DNA of 48,939 nucleotides from an archaeon (GCA_020051845.1 JAGVQG010000060.1:1-48939), one strand, 5' to 3'; counted from the first letter of the stretch, positions 31,640-40,128 are shown. The notes: generated by a model not told the origin, from the sequence alone. Numbers and translations are program-made.

Positions 31640-32323
31640 ATGAAAGAGGTAGTCCTGTCATTGGGCGGTTCGCTTATCGTTCCTGACAAGGTCGATGTCG
31701 GCTTCCTCAAGAAGTTCAGGGCATTGGTCTTCCGTTATGTGAAGAAGGGCTACAGATTCTATATCATAACTGGCGGCGGCAGGGTATGTAGGGATTATCA
31801 GGCAGCAGCTAACGCGGTAAGGCCTTTGTCCACCGATGAGTTGGACTGGATAGGCATCCATGTGACGAGGATGAACGCGGATTTCATCAGGACGCTATTC
31901 AAGCCGTACTCCTGGAAGCACATACTTGGCGATCCTGCGAAAAGGATGGAACTCACGAAGAAGGACAGGGTCATCGTCGGAGCGGGCTGGCTTCCTGGCT
32001 GGAGCAGCGACTATGACTCCGTCGTCATCGCGAAGACCTATGGCGTCAAGACCGTCATCAATCTCACGAATGTCGACTACGCCTATGATAAGGATCCGTC
32101 CAAGTTCAAGGGTGCGAAGCGGCTTGAGAATCTGTCATGGAAAGCGTTCATCAAGATTGTGGGGACGAAGTGGCGCTCAGGCATGCACGCTCCTTTCGAC
32201 CCGGTGGCGAGCAGGTTCGCGTCTAAGAAAGGGATCAGGGTCATCATCACCAATGGCAGGGATCTGAAGAATCTTGAGAGGCACCTGCAGGGGAAAGCGG
32301 CGAAAGGCACAGTGATAGAGTGA
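31640..32323 (+). CDS. pyrH: UMP kinase, archaeal type
   Basis: A 227-residue amino-acid-kinase-fold enzyme making UDP from UMP. The signature blocks are LSLGGSLIVPD at the start, TGGGRVCRDYQAAA for UMP binding, GAGWLPGWSSDYDSVVIA and the nucleotide-binding VINLTNVDYAYDKDPSKFKGAK. The length and order match archaeal PyrH. The GGWLPGWS-type loop is characteristic of the archaeal branch. It is leaderless by TATA spacing and convergent with tspO. Confidence 0.94.
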   Translation: MKEVVLSLGGSLIVPDKVDVGFLKKFRALVFRYVKKGYRFYIITGGGRVCRDYQAAANAVRPLSTDELDWIGIHVTRMNADFIRTLFKPYSWKHILGDPAKRMELTKKDRVIVGAGWLPGWSSDYDSVVIAKTYGVKTVINLTNVDYAYDKDPSKFKGAKRLENLSWKAFIKIVGTKWRSGMHAPFDPVASRFASKKGIRVIITNGRDLKNLERHLQGKAAKGTVIE

Positions 32324-32342
32324 ATATTTCTTGTACTGTCTT

Positions 32343-32819
32343 CTAATTCAGAAGCACTATCGCCAGGTTCAGCACTGCCGCGAAAGCCACCCATAGTATG
32401 TATGGAATGAGCAGATATGCCGCTATCTTCGATGTACGTTGGAATCTATCTATGGTCAGCGCGATCATCATCAGCATCATCACTATAACGATGAAAGCGA
32501 ATATTGGTGAGCGCAGTCCGAAGAATATGATGGACCATAGCGCGTTGAGGATCAGCTGTGTCCAGAAGACTATCATCGCTGCTTTGAACGAGTTGGGTCT
32601 TACCTTTGCGGTCCACACGAGGTAAAGGGAGATTCCCATCAATGTGTAGAGAATGGTCCAGACAGGGCCGAAGAGGTAGTTTGGCGGGCTGAAACTGGGC
32701 TTGACCAAGCCAGCGTACCAGGTCGGTATCGCGGATGTCGTGAAGAACGCGCCGATGAGTCCTGCCATCTGGCAGATGATTATCGACCCTACCAATTTGA
32801 GCGCGCTTTGTGTCCTCAT
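32343..32819 (-). CDS. tspO: TspO/MBR family membrane protein
   Basis: A 158-residue protein with five membrane helices of the tryptophan-rich sensory/translocator family, which binds porphyrins and related ligands. Family blocks are conserved: IPTWYAGLVKPSFSPPNYLFGPVWTILY, LNALWSIIFFGLRSP, and PYILWVAFAAVLNLAIV. ATG 32819 is chosen over 32846 because the predicted transcript from the TATA (32851-32860) starts after the latter and GAGG precedes the former. It is divergent from the PurN-like gene. The ligand in this organism is unknown. Confidence 0.94.
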   Translation of the reverse strand: MRTQSALKLVGSIIICQMAGLIGAFFTTSAIPTWYAGLVKPSFSPPNYLFGPVWTILYTLMGISLYLVWTAKVRPNSFKAAMIVFWTQLILNALWSIIFFGLRSPIFAFIVIVMMLMMIALTIDRFQRTSKIAAYLLIPYILWVAFAAVLNLAIVLLN

Positions 32820-32850
32820 GTCAGCCTCTTTATCCGATACACTCATATGA

Positions 32851-32860
32851 TATTTATAAA
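32851..32860 (-). promoter_or_regulatory. TATA box of tspO
   Basis: The minus strand reads tttataaata about 37 nt before ATG 32819, leaving a leader with GAGG. Confidence 0.5.
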
Positions 32861-32909
32861 TGATGTGTCGGCTGATTCACTGGTATCTTGGTTTTCAAGT
32901 CGATTAAGC

Positions 32910-32918
32910 TTTTATATG
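32910..32918 (+). promoter_or_regulatory. TATA box of purN-like gene
   Basis: ttttatatg is centred about 31 nt before ATG 32945, supporting this start over the track's 32888. Confidence 0.5.
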
Positions 32919-32944
32919 CCCGTATCTGCGCATCTGTTGGGATC

Positions 32945-33643
32945 ATGGAGACTTTGTTCGCTGGGAAAAGACCTTTGCGGGTCGCTGTTTTCTTGTCAGA
33001 TGATGGCACTCTTGTCAGGCAGCTCATGCAGGGCGCTGGAAAGTCGTATGAGATCGCGGTGATTTTCAGCGACACGCCTGCGAGCGCGGCAAGGGAATTG
33101 GCAGGCATGTTCAAGCTTCCAGTGGTCATCAATGATATTGAGGATTTCTGCATCAAGCGCGGAGCGAAGCGCACCGATATGCGCGTGAGGGAGCAGTTCG
33201 ACGCTTTCACGGCGACCGCTTTGGCAGGATACAATCCCGACATTATCATGATGGCTGGCTACGCGAGCTTGGTGTCTGCGCCGTTGCTGGAGAGATACCT
33301 GGTCGTCAACCTGCATCTTGCGGATTTGTCGTTGCGTGACGCGTCAGGGAATCCTCTTTTCCCTGGTTTGCATCCTGTGGCTGACGTGATAGCGTCAGGC
33401 CTTAGCACTGTCGCTGCTTCGACGCACATCGCAGTGCCTGAGATGGACCAGGGTCCTGTATTGATGATATCGAACCAGGTGCTTGTCGAGGCTGATGTGG
33501 GTCAGACCGAGGCGAGACTCAAGCAAGAGGCGGGCCGATTGGTGAAGAACACTGTCGAATGGATCGCCGAAGGAAGGTTCGCAAGGGAAGGAGAGACCGT
33601 GTTCTGCGATGCCAGGCCAACCAAGTGGGGGTTGCCATCATGA
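32945..33643 (+). CDS. PurN-like formyltransferase family protein
   Basis: A 232-residue protein with the formyltransferase fold of GAR transformylase. It begins LRVAVFLSDDG, where the family has a Gly-rich SGxGS loop, then PDIIMMAGYASLVSAPLLERYLVVNLH with the catalytic Asn-x-His, PLFPGLHPVADVIASG, and MDQGPVLMISNQV with the catalytic Asp. These catalytic residues are kept, but the phosphate loop differs from true PurN, so the substrate may differ. Many archaea use PurT instead. It overlaps the following lipoprotein gene by ATGA. Confidence 0.8.
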   Translation: METLFAGKRPLRVAVFLSDDGTLVRQLMQGAGKSYEIAVIFSDTPASAARELAGMFKLPVVINDIEDFCIKRGAKRTDMRVREQFDAFTATALAGYNPDIIMMAGYASLVSAPLLERYLVVNLHLADLSLRDASGNPLFPGLHPVADVIASGLSTVAASTHIAVPEMDQGPVLMISNQVLVEADVGQTEARLKQEAGRLVKNTVEWIAEGRFAREGETVFCDARPTKWGLPS

Positions 33644-34650
33644 GGAGGATGATTCTGGTATTGGCTCTTTTACTGCTGGCCGCGTGCGCAGTGCCGCCGG
33701 CGAGCGAGAAGTCGATAATATACCAATTGCAGCACCCTGTCGTCGAGAACGTTTCTCAGCAAGAACCTGTCGTCGCAGTTAAGCAGATGGAAGTGGTTGT
33801 GCCTGTCGCAGAAGTGACAGTGAAACCTTCGCTCGAGCGTCTTGAGGCGCGTGCGAAAGCGTTCGCAGACGCCTGGCAGCGTTTTGACGTGCCTTCGATG
33901 TATTCTTACTTGTACGAGGAGTTGCGCCAGCGCATCGATCCTGTCGAGCTCGCAGATGTTCTGCTTTACTTCAAGCCCAAGGACCGCGCCTATGTCAACT
34001 TCGAGGAGATTCGCAGCGACGGAACCGATTACTGGGCTGTGATGCAGCAGGGCAATGATTACACTGGTTGGAAGACCTATGTGATACCTTTCGTGCACGA
34101 GTCCGGCGAGTGGAACCTGCAGTGGGGTGATGAATATTCGACCCGCGAAGGCATAATCGCTTCCTGCGGCGCGAAGACTTCGATGAACGATACGGCAGAT
34201 GCCAAGGTCGCGGCCGCACGCGCGCTTTCGGCGAGCTCCTGCATGGAAGCGGGCGCTTTGGCGATCGATGACCCGACGATATGTCCCTATGCGGTCTATA
34301 ATCGTGATAGGTGCTACAGGGATCTTGGCATCGTCATGACGAAGCAGCAGCGCATCGACATGTGCAAGGACACGACAGGCGTCAAGGACAACATCACGAT
34401 CGCGCAATGCCTTTACGACCTTGCAGTCTCCGAGTCGGATGTCGCCATCTGCAAGATGATAGAGAAGAACAGGGTCGAGCGCTATTTCTGCATCGGCGAG
34501 CTATCCGCGGTCACCCACGCGCCCGAGAATTGCAACGACGCCATTAATGATTACACGATGCGGCTCTGCCTCGAGAAATACATCGACGAGACGCAATCGA
34601 CCTATGATATCTGCAGGGATCCCAAGTGGAAGACTCTGGTGGATTGCTGA
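33640..34650 (+). CDS. Cys-rich lipoprotein
   Basis: A 336-residue secreted protein. A signal peptide ends in a lipobox, ILVLALLLLAACAVPP, with Cys16 as the probable lipid-modified residue. The middle (about 70-190) has an NTF2-like pattern (RAKAFADAWQRFDVPSMYSYL, then beta strands). The last 130 residues contain about a dozen regularly spaced cysteines (CMEAG, ICPYAV, RCYRD, MCKDT, QCLYD, ICKMI, FCIGE, NCND, LCLEK, ICRD) and are probably a disulfide-stabilised helical repeat. ATG 33640 is coupled to the PurN-like stop as ATGA. The longer track frame lies in that gene. Confidence 0.85.
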   Translation: MRRMILVLALLLLAACAVPPASEKSIIYQLQHPVVENVSQQEPVVAVKQMEVVVPVAEVTVKPSLERLEARAKAFADAWQRFDVPSMYSYLYEELRQRIDPVELADVLLYFKPKDRAYVNFEEIRSDGTDYWAVMQQGNDYTGWKTYVIPFVHESGEWNLQWGDEYSTREGIIASCGAKTSMNDTADAKVAAARALSASSCMEAGALAIDDPTICPYAVYNRDRCYRDLGIVMTKQQRIDMCKDTTGVKDNITIAQCLYDLAVSESDVAICKMIEKNRVERYFCIGELSAVTHAPENCNDAINDYTMRLCLEKYIDETQSTYDICRDPKWKTLVDC

Positions 34651-34664
34651 ACAGATCGGGTTGT

Positions 34665-35630
34665 TCAACGTAGGTAGATGTTCCTTTCTTCCTTCGGGTC
34701 GTAGAGCTCTATCGCTTCAGGATCGGCGTCTGCCATCAGTTTCTGCATCCTGACCATCTTGCCGTCAAGCGCGTCCATCGCGCTGATGACGAGCGCTTCC
34801 GGGAACGCAGGCACTTTCGGGCTTCCCCAGGCGATCTCGGCATGGTGGCTGACGAGGATATGTGCAAGTTTGAGCAGCGTGTTCTCGTCGACTCCGGGTT
34901 TTCCCTTGAACGACAGTATCTGCGCTGTCCCGATGACGAGGTGGCCGACAAGCAGTCCGGGCACTGTCGTTTTTATCGTCGCCTTTGTCTCGTACTCTTC
35001 GAGCTTGCCTAGGTCGTGCAGCAGCGCGCCTGTAATCATAAGGTCACGGTCGAGTGAGGAGTATTCAGCTGCGCGCGCTGCGTCGCATAGCTTTGCCACG
35101 CTCAGCTCGTGTTCCATGAGTCCGCCTATCCATGCGTGGTGCTTTATCATCGCACCAGGCGCTTTCTTGAAGCGTTCGACGAAAGCAGGGTCCTTGAATG
35201 TCTCTTTCAGTATGATCGATAGTGTCGGGTTCTTGACAGAGTCCATCATCGTTTTGTAGTCGTTCCACATCGCGTTGATGTTCTTCTGGCTTACTGCCAC
35301 GAAATCAACAGGGTCGTACTCGCCGTCCTTTAGGACGCTGATCGTGTCGTTCTCGGTCACCGATAACTCCAGTCTGCCGTTGAACTCATTGACGCGGCAC
35401 TGCACGCGTATGACGCCTCCTTCGGTGATTGATTCATAGAATTGGCGTATCATCTCCTCGTTTGTACCACCCCAGAATTTGAGCATTATCGTGCCTGTGG
35501 GATCGGTGAGCATGAGTTCGAAACGCCATCCCCTTGCGTATTGGACTGGTGATCGCTTGTTCATCACAGCGTAGAAATCGTCGATTATCTGGTCGCGTTT
35601 GAGCGAATTAATAGGGTGTTTCTTTGTCAT
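34665..35630 (-). CDS. OB-fold HD-domain phosphohydrolase, YhaM-like
   Basis: A 321-residue protein like bacterial YhaM/Cbf1 3'-5' exonucleases. Residues about 10-100 form an OB-fold nucleic-acid-binding domain (RGWRFELMLTDPTGTIMLKFW, VIRVQCRVNEFNGRLELSV). Then comes an HD metal-dependent domain with KHHAWIGGLMEHELSV, LLHDLGKLEEYE and HILVSHHAEI as metal ligands. YhaM degrades single-stranded nucleic acid, so RNA or DNA turnover is likely. The TATA box 27 nt before the ATG suggests leaderless expression. Confidence 0.9.
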   Translation of the reverse strand: MTKKHPINSLKRDQIIDDFYAVMNKRSPVQYARGWRFELMLTDPTGTIMLKFWGGTNEEMIRQFYESITEGGVIRVQCRVNEFNGRLELSVTENDTISVLKDGEYDPVDFVAVSQKNINAMWNDYKTMMDSVKNPTLSIILKETFKDPAFVERFKKAPGAMIKHHAWIGGLMEHELSVAKLCDAARAAEYSSLDRDLMITGALLHDLGKLEEYETKATIKTTVPGLLVGHLVIGTAQILSFKGKPGVDENTLLKLAHILVSHHAEIAWGSPKVPAFPEALVISAMDALDGKMVRMQKLMADADPEAIELYDPKEERNIYLR

Positions 35631-35652
35631 GACAGTGTGCCGCTGTCTTCCT

Positions 35653-35661
35653 CTATTAAAT
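35653..35661 (-). promoter_or_regulatory. TATA box of HD-domain gene
   Basis: The minus strand reads atttaatag, centred 27 nt before ATG 35630. Confidence 0.55.
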
Positions 35662-35669
35662 CTTGCGCC

Positions 35670-35720
35670 CTAGCAGCGCGTGCAGACCTTCTTGGATTTC
35701 ACTACCTTTTTCTTTACCAT
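35670..35720 (-). CDS. Tiny Lys/Val-rich peptide ending in CTRC
   Basis: A 16-residue frame: MVKKKVVKSKKVCTRC then TAG. It has GAGGTG four bases before its ATG, a strong ribosome site, and follows the DUF3096-like gene on the same strand by 23 bases, so it is probably co-transcribed. The basic body and C-terminal CxxC recall the other tiny gene at 29178-29249 (ending VCTHC). The track shows it only as the tail of a longer unsupported frame (35670-35924). The role is unknown; CxxC at the very C-terminus could bind metal or form a redox pair. Confidence 0.55.
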   Translation of the reverse strand: MVKKKVVKSKKVCTRC

Positions 35721-35743
35721 TGGACACCTCTTGATTTCGCGTT

Positions 35744-35899
35744 TCAAAGCACAGCGCCTATGACGCCGAGCGCTCCGATGATTATTAGGTAGACGCCGAC
35801 TATCCAGCGTAGCAGGCTCGGGAATGCGAGTATGAGCACGCCGAAGATCAACGACAGCAAAGATGCGAGGAGTCCGCCCGTTCCTAAGATTATGGCCAT
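35744..35899 (-). CDS. DUF3096-like small membrane protein
   Basis: A 51-residue protein missed by the track. MAIILGTGGLLASLLSLIFG starts two membrane helices, then AFPSLLRWIVGVYLIIIGALGVIGAVL. The P-x-LLR-x-IVGxYLIIIG pattern matches the DUF3096 family of about 50-residue membrane proteins. GGAGGG lies six bases before the ATG. The shared TATA at 35945-35953 is about 50 nt upstream, so the transcript has a leader, unlike the divergent dus. The family has no known function. Confidence 0.8.
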   Translation of the reverse strand: MAIILGTGGLLASLLSLIFGVLILAFPSLLRWIVGVYLIIIGALGVIGAVL

Positions 35900-35944
35900 T
35901 CAAAGCCCTCCGTGCGCGAGGCACAAGGCATCATTGTCGGGAAG

Positions 35945-35953
35945 GTTTATAAT
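35945..35953. promoter_or_regulatory. Possible bidirectional TATA box
   Basis: gtttataat reads as a TATA element on both strands. It is 28 nt before dus (plus, leaderless) and about 50 nt before the DUF3096-like gene (minus, leadered). Confidence 0.55.
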
Positions 35954-35976
35954 GGTTTGGCGACGGGATAGGCGAT

Positions 35977-36882
35977 ATGAACGTCGGTTCATTGCGTCTT
36001 GACGGCAACCTCATCCTCGCTCCGATGGCGGGCTATTCCGACATCGCGATGCGCGTCCTCTGCCGCAGGAATGGTGCGTCATTGGTGTGTTCAGAGATGG
36101 TTCACTCCTCAGCCGTCAACCATGATAACGTGAAGACTCGACTCATGATGCGCATCCACGATCAGGAGCGTCCTACTTGCGTGCAGCTATTCGGCAGCAA
36201 GCCAGAGGAGGTCGCTGCTTCCTGCCTGAAAATCGAGCCTAATTGCGATGTGATCGGCTTCAATTTCGGCTGTCCGGCACAACAGATCAGGGTATCTGGC
36301 TGTGGAGCGGTCTTGCTTGATCATCCGGAAATGATCGCGGCCATCGTGTCTGCACTGCGTGCTTCTACCAAGAAGCCGCTGCTGATGAAGATGCGACTCG
36401 GAAACATGAAACGGGCAGACTTCGTCGACATCGCGTTGAGCATGCAGGAAAACGGCGCTGATGCGGTTATTGTCCACGGTCGCACCGCAAAAGAGGGTTA
36501 TTCTGGTCACGCTGATTGGAGTGCGATAGCAGAGATCAAGAAAGCGTTGTCAATCCCAGTCATCGCGAACGGCGACATAATTGACGGTCCATCGGCAGAG
36601 AGATGCTTGAAGGTGACGAAGGCGGATGGTTTGGCCATCGGCCGCGCTTCTCTGGGTGATCCTGGTGTCTTCAGTAGAATCATGGAATATCTCGATTCAG
36701 GAAAGATCATCTCTTCTCCAGCGCCTCAAGAGAAGCAGACCAGGTGGAAGGAATATCTCGCTCTGGCGTCGGAAGCAGGCCTTCAGAAGCAGCAGATCCT
36801 CCAGCAGGCGATGGTCTTCACCAAGGGCGTCCCTGGAGCGGCGAAGTTGCGGGCGGGATTGTCTGCAGGCAATCTCAAGTGA
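35977..36882 (+). CDS. dus: tRNA-dihydrouridine synthase
   Basis: A 301-residue FMN enzyme reducing uridine to dihydrouridine in tRNA. The TIM-barrel start LILAPMAGYSDIAMRVLCRR, the VQLFGSKPEE block, the catalytic-Cys loop FNFGCPAQQIRVSGCGAVLL, the FMN-binding VIVHGRTAKEGYSGHADW, and PVIANGDI, AIGRASLGDPGVF near the end are all present. The length is normal. It is leaderless by TATA spacing. The following kinase gene has its own promoter. Confidence 0.95.
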   Translation: MNVGSLRLDGNLILAPMAGYSDIAMRVLCRRNGASLVCSEMVHSSAVNHDNVKTRLMMRIHDQERPTCVQLFGSKPEEVAASCLKIEPNCDVIGFNFGCPAQQIRVSGCGAVLLDHPEMIAAIVSALRASTKKPLLMKMRLGNMKRADFVDIALSMQENGADAVIVHGRTAKEGYSGHADWSAIAEIKKALSIPVIANGDIIDGPSAERCLKVTKADGLAIGRASLGDPGVFSRIMEYLDSGKIISSPAPQEKQTRWKEYLALASEAGLQKQQILQQAMVFTKGVPGAAKLRAGLSAGNLK

Positions 36883-36901
36883 TGTTCTTCTCATTCATTT
36901 G

Positions 36902-36911
36902 CTTTATATAT
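36902..36911 (+). promoter_or_regulatory. TATA box of tandem kinase operon
   Basis: ctttatatat predicts transcription from about 36933, a 16-nt leader with ggag before ATG 36949. The track start (36910) lies inside the TATA box. Confidence 0.6.
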
Positions 36912-36948
36912 GAAGTTTCCCGTGAATAACACGATATTTAGGAGTATC

Positions 36949-38046
36949 ATGGGGGAGAATATGGCTCAGGAAAGGACACCTATGCTGGCGAAGCAACTGA
37001 TGGATGAGTTCAACGGTATTGTCACTCCAAAGGATGAGCACAAGCTTGAGTTGAGTCATCTCCTGAATGAAGGCGGTACTTCTTTCGTTTTTCGTGGCAG
37101 CAGGGATTTTGGCGGCCACAAGCAGGATGTTGTGGTGAAGCTCTTCAAGTTCATCGATGAGATGACGAGTCCTAGGGCAAAAGAGTACGCCGAGAAACAC
37201 GATATTTTGGATGGCGAGGAGTGCGGTCTTCTCGCCGCGCAGCATTCTCAGTACGTCGTACAGCTCTTGGGTGCAGGCCACTTGAGAAGAAGACCGAACA
37301 GGGGTAATTTGCAGGAGAGGCCATATCTGGTGTTGCAGTACATCGAGCCGCAGCAATTCAACAATCTTGAGGAGTTTTTGATGGCGAAGGTCGAGGCAAA
37401 GACGATACCTAAGGCTTGCGATAGTCTGCCTTTGATGTCGCAGATAACGAGCGCTGTCCGCAGCGTCAAGAAGTATGTTTTGAATCACCGCGACCTCAAG
37501 CCAGCCAACATCATCTTCGGTCCATCTGAACGCATCTTCCTTTGTGATTTCCAGACAGCGGTGAAGGGCGACGACCTGGGATGTTATGAAGGTGCGTCCT
37601 TTGGTTCGTCGGTGTACTCCTCTCCTGAAGAGATCAGGAACGCGGTGCGCAAATCAGGTAAAGGCATATCCCATTATGACCCCAACATGGCCGACAATGA
37701 TCTTGAAAAGGTCACTAACACGGCGGATCTATACTCGTTGGGTCTGGTTTTCGTGCGCGTTTCCAATCCGACGATCACGATTTCCAGATTTCCGGATGAA
37801 GGGGCCAAGTGTGATGTGGCCCGGTTCTACAAAGTAATCGATGGTATCGTGGCAGACGTTCCAGACTATTGCAAGAGCCTTTGCGCGCGTTGCATTACCT
37901 ATAGTCCTGAGCATGGGCACAACTATGATCTCAACCCGGTGAATCTGAGGCATATTCCCAGGCCTGATCGTTTCGAGTCGATTGACGAACTTATCCAGCA
38001 TCTGAGAGTGGCTATGGTTTTGGTGAGGCCATACCATTCGAGATGA
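36949..38046 (+). CDS. Eukaryotic-like Ser/Thr protein kinase, DFQ variant (first of pair)
   Basis: A 365-residue cytoplasmic kinase. Glycine loop LLNEGGTSFVFRG, ATP-binding Lys in DVVVKLFKF, hinge YLVLQYIEP, catalytic loop NHRDLKPANIIFG and activation-segment end GSSVYSSPEEI are present. The magnesium-binding DFG motif is DFQ (LCDFQTAV), so the Asp is kept and the Gly is not. The C-terminal lobe ends in ARCITYS...RPDRFESIDELIQHL, like normal subdomain XI. It is followed three bases later by a paralogous kinase with the same variant. No membrane segment or sensor domain is visible. Confidence 0.9.
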   Translation: MGENMAQERTPMLAKQLMDEFNGIVTPKDEHKLELSHLLNEGGTSFVFRGSRDFGGHKQDVVVKLFKFIDEMTSPRAKEYAEKHDILDGEECGLLAAQHSQYVVQLLGAGHLRRRPNRGNLQERPYLVLQYIEPQQFNNLEEFLMAKVEAKTIPKACDSLPLMSQITSAVRSVKKYVLNHRDLKPANIIFGPSERIFLCDFQTAVKGDDLGCYEGASFGSSVYSSPEEIRNAVRKSGKGISHYDPNMADNDLEKVTNTADLYSLGLVFVRVSNPTITISRFPDEGAKCDVARFYKVIDGIVADVPDYCKSLCARCITYSPEHGHNYDLNPVNLRHIPRPDRFESIDELIQHLRVAMVLVRPYHSR

Positions 38047-38049
38047 AGT

Positions 38050-39222
38050 ATGGACCACGATAAACACGAAACGCCACAGCCGGCAATGAGATTGAGGGAA
38101 GAATTCAACGGTTCTATCCCTCCGACGAGCGAGTATAAGCTTCAGCTCGGCGATTTCCTCAATGAAGGAGGCACGTCCTTCGTGTTCTTGGGTGAGAAAT
38201 TATACAAAGGCGATATGCATCAGACCGTGGTGGTGAAGCTCGCCAAGACGATCGAAGAGATCACGAGCGCCAGGGCCAAAGAGTATGTCAAGAGCCACCC
38301 GGACATATTCTCCGATGAAGCGCGGAGTCTGCTCAAGGCGGAATATTCGAGTTATGTGGTCAAACTTTATGATAGGGGCGATTTCAGAGGAAGGCCGTAT
38401 CTCGTCATGGAGTATCTCCCGCAATGGCACTATCCGAATCTTGAGGAACGGCTCGCGTATGAGGCCGAGAACATCAAAAGTGTCGACATGAGCCCGAGGT
38501 CACGTCTAAGTATTATGTGGAAGATCGCGTCCGCGCTTCAAAGCGTCAAGTGTTACATCTTCAACCACCGCGACCTCAAGCCATCCAACATACTGTTCAC
38601 ATACTCTGAAGGAAGGGTCCGCATGTGCGACTTCCAGACGGCAATCTCGGACAACGAGGAGGACTGGTATGATGGCGTGTCGTTCGGGTCTTCTGTTTAT
38701 TCTTCACCCGAAGAGATAAGGAATGCCGTCCGTGGCGCGGGCAAGCGCCTTCCCACTCCGAAAGACAGTTCAGGATTGTATCTTGAACGCGTCGGGTCGA
38801 ATGCTGATCTTTATGCTCTGGGTCTGGTGTTCGCGCGCATAAGCAATCCATTGATCCCTGTGACGTCTTTTCCAAGCCATGCCGATAAATGCGACGAGCG
38901 TGCGTTCTACGAATCTGTCGACGGAATACTTGGCAAGTTGCCTGACTATTCTGCGCATGTGCGTGGCATAGCGGATTTTCCTGGTCTGCCCAACAGGATC
39001 AAGAACGACTGCATCGGTTCATGCAAGGATGTCGTGAAGCGGATTTGTGGGAAATGCATCACATTTGATTCTGTCCCGAGTCATTTCGGTCGTGGTCGTT
39101 TCGAGTCATTGGGCGAGATCATGACGAAACTTCAGGATGCTGTGTTCGCAATCGATCTTCATGATCATTTCAAATCAGCATATCAAAACCCACCTGATCA
39201 GAATTCGAAACCAGGCCCATGA
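38050..39222 (+). CDS. Eukaryotic-like Ser/Thr protein kinase, DFQ variant (second of pair)
   Basis: A 390-residue paralogue of the preceding kinase and its operon partner (3-nt gap). It conserves FLNEGGTSFVFLG, TVVVKLAKT, YLVMEYLP, NHRDLKPSNILF, MCDFQTAIS (again DFQ) and FGSSVYSSPEEIRNAVR. It differs by a longer C-lobe insertion (FPGLPNRIKNDCIGSCKD) and a hydrophilic tail. The stretches flanking the active site are much more alike than the rest, suggesting an old duplication with kept function. The gene converges on phoU with a 3-nt gap. Confidence 0.9.
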   Translation: MDHDKHETPQPAMRLREEFNGSIPPTSEYKLQLGDFLNEGGTSFVFLGEKLYKGDMHQTVVVKLAKTIEEITSARAKEYVKSHPDIFSDEARSLLKAEYSSYVVKLYDRGDFRGRPYLVMEYLPQWHYPNLEERLAYEAENIKSVDMSPRSRLSIMWKIASALQSVKCYIFNHRDLKPSNILFTYSEGRVRMCDFQTAISDNEEDWYDGVSFGSSVYSSPEEIRNAVRGAGKRLPTPKDSSGLYLERVGSNADLYALGLVFARISNPLIPVTSFPSHADKCDERAFYESVDGILGKLPDYSAHVRGIADFPGLPNRIKNDCIGSCKDVVKRICGKCITFDSVPSHFGRGRFESLGEIMTKLQDAVFAIDLHDHFKSAYQNPPDQNSKPGP

Positions 39223-39225
39223 TCA

Positions 39226-40116
39226 TCAATTCAATTCTTCCGCTATGTTGTGTAGGTCTTCCTTTATGGCGTATAGCGGCAGCATCAACGGCACGTTCGA
39301 CGTAGGCACCTTTCTGCTGATTCTATAGATGTCGAGGTTGAGCTGCCTGTCTCCTTCGGCGAGTGTGTTGTAGGATTGCATGTCTGACTTCGTCAGCATT
39401 GCGCGCACGAGTTTGAGGTGTTTCGAGTTCGTGCGTAACGCTTCGATTATCACGGGTGCGACTTTCATCTTGTCATTCTCCACGATCTCGCAAATGTCGC
39501 TGACCTGGTCGGTGATGTCCTCCAGTTGGCAGATTATCTTGTTCAGGCGTGTCGCGGCGGACTGTTCGAACGGCATGGTGTTCACCATGCGTCTGCAGAA
39601 GAGATTTAGCCTGTTTGCGAGGGTTTCCATCTCTTTTATCGATTTCAGACGTTCGTATTCCTTCTTTTCGATGGCGTCTATGGTTGAATCGAGCATGTCG
39701 ATGGCGACGCTCATCAACCGGGATTTCATCGATTCAAACTCGGTGTCGAGACCTTTCGCGATGTTCGTGAGGACACAAAGGTTCTCGCTTTGTTTTGTTA
39801 TCTCGAAGCCGATCAACAGGGAGGCGCCTTCCAGGATTCTCGGGAGCGCGTCGGCGTCATGGAACTTGATGCGTATCACGTCGTAGCCTTTGGTGTAGGG
39901 TCCGACGATGAAGCGTCTATGGCCTTTTGTGCCTTTCGGGATCTCGATCTCCGCTTCCCTGTGTTCTGGATTGGCATTGGCCTGCACGACAAGCTTCGCG
40001 GGTTGCGCGTCCACGTCGAGCTCGTCGCCTGCCTTGATGTTCAACGTCTCGCACCAGGTGCGCGGCAGCGTGAGCGTGAGCGTGTTGTTGCCTTGCTTGA
40101 TGACTTTCCTCTTCAT
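39226..40116 (-). CDS. phoU: Archaeal phosphate uptake regulator, AbrB-PhoU fusion
   Basis: A 296-residue protein. The N-terminal 45 residues are a SpoVT/AbrB swapped-hairpin domain (RKVIKQGNNTLTLTLPRTWCETLNIKAGDELDV) and residues about 100-290 form PhoU-like helical repeats (EYERLKSIKEMETLANRLN and so on). This fusion is typical of archaeal PhoU homologues that control phosphate transport. No pst transporter genes lie nearby. A TATA 26 nt before the ATG indicates leaderless expression. The gene is divergent from the dikinase operon and shares an AT-rich regulatory region with it. Confidence 0.9.
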   Translation of the reverse strand: MKRKVIKQGNNTLTLTLPRTWCETLNIKAGDELDVDAQPAKLVVQANANPEHREAEIEIPKGTKGHRRFIVGPYTKGYDVIRIKFHDADALPRILEGASLLIGFEITKQSENLCVLTNIAKGLDTEFESMKSRLMSVAIDMLDSTIDAIEKKEYERLKSIKEMETLANRLNLFCRRMVNTMPFEQSAATRLNKIICQLEDITDQVSDICEIVENDKMKVAPVIIEALRTNSKHLKLVRAMLTKSDMQSYNTLAEGDRQLNLDIYRISRKVPTSNVPLMLPLYAIKEDLHNIAEELN

Positions 40117-40128
40117 GGTCGTTATTAA

